In this document: piece by piece, positions 61,409 to 64,000 of the stretch | Layout: every line of letters starts with the position of its first letter | How positions within the stretch are numbered: position 1 is the stretch's first letter | NCBI RefSeq assembly: GCF_001705515.1 | Contig: NZ_MDJS01000003.1 | Coordinates: 1-64,000 of the forward strand | Direction: 5' to 3' | Length of the DNA: 64,000 nucleotides | From: Mucilaginibacter sp. PPCGB 2223 | GTDB taxonomy: Bacteria; Bacteroidota; Bacteroidia; Sphingobacteriales; Sphingobacteriaceae | Notes under the pieces: generated by a model | The model's input: the letters and a program-made list of their open reading frames with translations, nothing else | Databases searched by the model: none | What the model was told of the DNA's origin: nothing | Position numbers and translations under genes: made by a program

Positions 61409-63124
61409 CTATTCCTGATTGGTGCCGTCGTTGCCTTTTCCTGTGCGCTTATCGGTCAGGTCCTGCCTGTTTTTATCCAATATCTCCTGCTTAAGCTGTT
61501 CTTCAACGTATGTCTTATTCAGTTCTTCCTCTACCGATTCAAACTCGGTTTGCAGGCTGGCAATCTTCGCTTCAAGCACCTTGCGTTTTCTTAGTATTTC
61601 GCGGTCTTTACTTGATACGGCATTGTTCTTAATTACTTCATTAGTGTGCTCTCTGAGCATCTCTGCTTCGCGGGCCGATCCGATCAGAACTCCCTCGGGG
61701 CCAAGGAACACGTCGACAAGGTCGAGCCCCTGGTCGGTTATCACAAATTCGCGCACCTGGTTGGAGTGTTTCATCCCGCGCGATTTCATGATATACATCC
61801 CGCGGTTACGCTCGCCGTTATATTCGATATCGCGCACGGCCATCCAGGCGTCCACTAACGATGATACCCCTTCGTCGGTCTGCTCGGTCACCGTATTGTT
61901 TAAGGTAAGTGCGGTAAACATTACAGTAATCTGTTCTTCCTGTAAAAAGTCAATCAGCCTGATCAGCATCGATTTCACCTCACTAACCGAACCGACTGTT
62001 ACCAGGTTTGTGATCGGATCGAGTACCACTGCGGCAGGCTTAAATCGTTTTATTTCTTTATATAAGCTAACCAGGTGCATTTCGAGACCATACATAGTTG
62101 GCCGCGCGGCGTGGAACTTTAATAAGCCCTGATCAATGTAAGGCTTAAGATCGACGCTGATTGACCGCATATTCCTGACGATCTGTTGCGGCGACTCTTC
62201 AAACGCGAAATAGATGCATTTCTCGCCGCGCTTACAGGTTTCGCTGGCAAAATAGGCGGCGATACTTGTTTTGCCCGTTCCTGCCGTTCCGGATACCAGC
62301 ACGCTGCTACCCCTGAAAAAGCCTTTTCCGTTGAGCATTTTATCCAGCGCCGGTATACCCGAAGATACCCTGTCGGATAAAACAGGTTTTTCGAGCGTGA
62401 GCGAGGTTACCGGTAATACCGAAATGCCTTCTTCATCAATCAAAAACGGATACTCATTGGTACCGTGCAAACTTCCCCGGTATTTAACGATCCGCAACCG
62501 GCGCGTTGATATCTGGTTGATAATCCGGTGATCAAGCAGGATCACACAGTCCGACACATATTCTTCGAGCCCCTGGCGCGTGAGCTGACCTTCGCCGCGC
62601 TCGCCCGTGATAATGGCGGTAACACCTTTTTCTTTAAGCCAGTGAAACATCCTGCGCAGTTCGGCCCGCAAAATGGTTTGATTCACTAATCCCGAAAAAA
62701 GGTTTTCAATCGTATCCAGAACCACCCTTTTAGCGCCTATGCTGTCAATTGCGTGGCCTAAACGAATAAATAAACCGTCCAGGTCGTATTCGCCGGTTTC
62801 TTCTATTTCACTTATCTCGATGTGTACGTGGTCAACCCTGATCTTCTTCTCATCCTGTAATTTCTGCAGGTCGAATCCCAGCGACCGTACGTTCATATAC
62901 AGTTCTTCGGCTTTTTCTTCAAATGCCATAAAAACACCGGGCTCATCATACTGCAAGGCTCCCCGTACAATAAACTCTGTCGACAGTAATGTTTTGCCGC
63001 TCCCGGCCTCGCCGCAAACTAAAGTTGGGCGACCTGTTGGAAGACCTCCGCCCGTGATCTGATCCAAACCGGCAATCCCGGTTGGCGTTTTAGGCAAGTG
63101 ATTTCCATTTCTTATTTCACTCAT
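61409..63124 (-). CDS. kaiC: KaiC-like circadian clock ATPase
   Basis: 571 residues. CI domain with Walker A GEAGSGKT (38-45) and catalytic EE (69-70); CII with GTAGTGKT (279-286) and EE (309-310). The CII phosphorylation region aligns as GVSSLVD, giving Ser421-Ser422 where Synechococcus has Ser431-Thr432. Residues about 485-560 form a coiled coil, and no KaiA-binding A-loop tail is seen. First gene of kaiC-kaiB-kaiB-kinase; no kaiA. Probably a KaiBC timer without KaiA (inference). Confidence 0.95.
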   Translation of the reverse strand: MSEIRNGNHLPKTPTGIAGLDQITGGGLPTGRPTLVCGEAGSGKTLLSTEFIVRGALQYDEPGVFMAFEEKAEELYMNVRSLGFDLQKLQDEKKIRVDHVHIEISEIEETGEYDLDGLFIRLGHAIDSIGAKRVVLDTIENLFSGLVNQTILRAELRRMFHWLKEKGVTAIITGERGEGQLTRQGLEEYVSDCVILLDHRIINQISTRRLRIVKYRGSLHGTNEYPFLIDEEGISVLPVTSLTLEKPVLSDRVSSGIPALDKMLNGKGFFRGSSVLVSGTAGTGKTSIAAYFASETCKRGEKCIYFAFEESPQQIVRNMRSISVDLKPYIDQGLLKFHAARPTMYGLEMHLVSLYKEIKRFKPAAVVLDPITNLVTVGSVSEVKSMLIRLIDFLQEEQITVMFTALTLNNTVTEQTDEGVSSLVDAWMAVRDIEYNGERNRGMYIMKSRGMKHSNQVREFVITDQGLDLVDVFLGPEGVLIGSAREAEMLREHTNEVIKNNAVSSKDREILRKRKVLEAKIASLQTEFESVEEELNKTYVEEQLKQEILDKNRQDLTDKRTGKGNDGTNQE

Positions 63125-63303
63125 AAATTATCTTAATAATTAATTTTTTAAATTTATACAAGAATCTCAACTTGCAAAATTTTTAATAAAACTTAACCGT
63201 TAATTCTTTTTTTTGTTTAAATCAATTTTCCAACAAGTTTGTGATCTTCAACACTTTTGCCTGATATAACCTTCTCCCGCAAACATTGTTGGATGTTTAT
63301 ATG

Positions 63304-63311
63304 TAAATTTG
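63304..63311 (+). promoter_or_regulatory. -7 element of the co-chaperone gene
   Basis: TAAATTTG, 25 bases before the GTG start at 63337. The shared upstream gap (63125-63336) with kaiC shows no clear promoter toward kaiC. Confidence 0.4.
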
Positions 63312-63336
63312 ATATGACAATCTAATACAGATAAAA

Positions 63337-64000
63337 GTGGATTATAAGGATTATTACAAAGTTTTAGGTGTTAAAAAAAACGCCTCGGCAGATGAAATAA
63401 AAAAGGCATACCGCAAGCTTGCCGTAAAATATCATCCCGATAAAAACCCCGGGGATAAGGTAGCCGAAGAAAAATTTAAAGGGGCCAACGAAGCCAATGA
63501 GGTTTTAAGCGACCCTGAGAAACGCAAAAAATACGACGAACTTGGCGAAAACTGGCACCAGTACGGCCAATATCAGCAATATGCAAACCCGAACCGCGGC
63601 GGGCGCGGCGGGGGGTTTAGCACCGAGGATTTTTATGGCGACGGCAGCCAGTTCTCCAGTTTTTTCGAATCGATATTTGGCAGTGGCGCCGGTTTTGGCG
63701 GGGCAAGGCAACGTAGTTCAAGGCCGCAGAAAGGCGATAACCAGGAGGCGACTATTACACTCACCCTCGATGAATCATTCCACGGCGCATCAAAACAGGT
63801 GACGCTTAATGGGGCCAAACTCAATCTAAAATTCAAGCCCGGCACCGCACAGGGGCAGGTTTTGCGGCTGAAGGGCAAAGGCGCGCCCGGTTATTTTGGT
63901 GGTGAAAACGGCGACCTGCTCATCACCGTAAACATCGCACCTAACCCACGCTATGAGGTTAAGGGTAACGACCTGTATTTCGATCAGCCGCTTGATATTT
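63337..64000 (+). CDS. DnaJ-type co-chaperone, CbpA class (runs off the right edge)
   Basis: At least 221 residues from GTG 63337, the only start compatible with the J domain (an ATG at 63314 is followed by a stop). J domain with HPD (KYHPDKNP), then a Gly/Phe/Asn-rich region (about 70-115, [11 protein letters not shown]), then the substrate-binding beta domain directly, with no CxxCxGxG zinc finger, as in CbpA. Stimulates DnaK and binds unfolded proteins. The 3' end lies outside the window. Confidence 0.92.
   Translation, partial: MDYKDYYKVLGVKKNASADEIKKAYRKLAVKYHPDKNPGDKVAEEKFKGANEANEVLSDPEKRKKYDELGENWHQYGQYQQYANPNRGGRGGGFSTEDFYGDGSQFSSFFESIFGSGAGFGGARQRSSRPQKGDNQEATITLTLDESFHGASKQVTLNGAKLNLKFKPGTAQGQVLRLKGKGAPGYFGGENGDLLITVNIAPNPRYEVKGNDLYFDQPLDI

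Noticed and set aside
1-64000. tRNA, prophage, conjugative element or CRISPR array
   Set aside because: Gene gaps were read for cloverleaf stems, integrase, tail or tra genes and regular repeats; none were found.

Overview
This 64 kb window is chromosomal DNA from a Bacteroidota bacterium, most likely Sphingobacteriaceae close to Mucilaginibacter or Pedobacter (inference from gene content and promoter type; no database search was possible). Supporting signs are the Bacteroidota -7 promoter element TAnnTTTG in front of many starts, the scarcity of Shine-Dalgarno sequences, GLPGLI, DUF4136 and DUF4397 proteins, and a beta-carotene ketolase/CruF/CrtD carotenoid set. No tRNA, CRISPR array or prophage was seen. 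Most of the window is ordinary chromosome with short operons, interrupted by several families of small palindromic repeats, one IS110-family insertion sequence and one RAYT (REP-associated transposase) locus.

Layout. 1-560: three tandem leftward promoters, probably of an rRNA operon lying off the left edge. 584-4260: FAD oxidoreductase/DinB/CoA-binding operon, then NUDIX hydrolase and Uma2 protein. 4273-8732: dnaA with a possible origin-like upstream region, an acyl-CoA mutase large subunit, and an IscA/SufA-type protein. 8863-16521: ABC permease; a nucleotide-sugar operon ugd-uxs-galE-rfbB-cpsB; divergent Kdo transferase. 16591-17574: an orphan AT-rich HTH plus nuclease-like gene. 17601-18620: hemH. 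18836-20131: an IS110 element inserted into a REP-like repeat, with a readable bridge RNA. 20186-27342: carotenoid genes (ketolase, ispH, CruF, glycosyltransferase, two acyltransferases, hydrolase, desaturase). 27339-35138: glycogen/starch genes (glgB, GH31, GH13, beta-phosphoglucomutase). 35534-41781: penicillin acylase, methyltransferase, LuxE-like, PH-SHOCT and GLPGLI proteins. 41879-46248: tyrS, AcpH-like, rpsA. 46250-47052: RAYT with REP hairpins. 47412-49026: pyrR-pyrB. 49109-58922: small membrane proteins and lipoproteins, esterase, ThuA protein, WYL regulator, ModF-like ATPase with a partly decayed tandem duplication beside it. 59107-63124: kaiC-kaiB-kaiB-histidine kinase operon. 63337-end: a CbpA/DnaJ-type co-chaperone running off the right edge.

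The two strongest observations: (1) the IS110 element carries a noncoding region whose two internal loops hold segments matching its own target and its own ends, so the RNA-guided choice of its REP-like target can be read from the sequence; (2) a KaiA-less KaiC/KaiB/KaiB/PAS-histidine-kinase operon in a heterotrophic Bacteroidota, whose KaiC keeps both ATPase domains, has Ser-Ser at the phosphorylation site and carries a C-terminal coiled coil.
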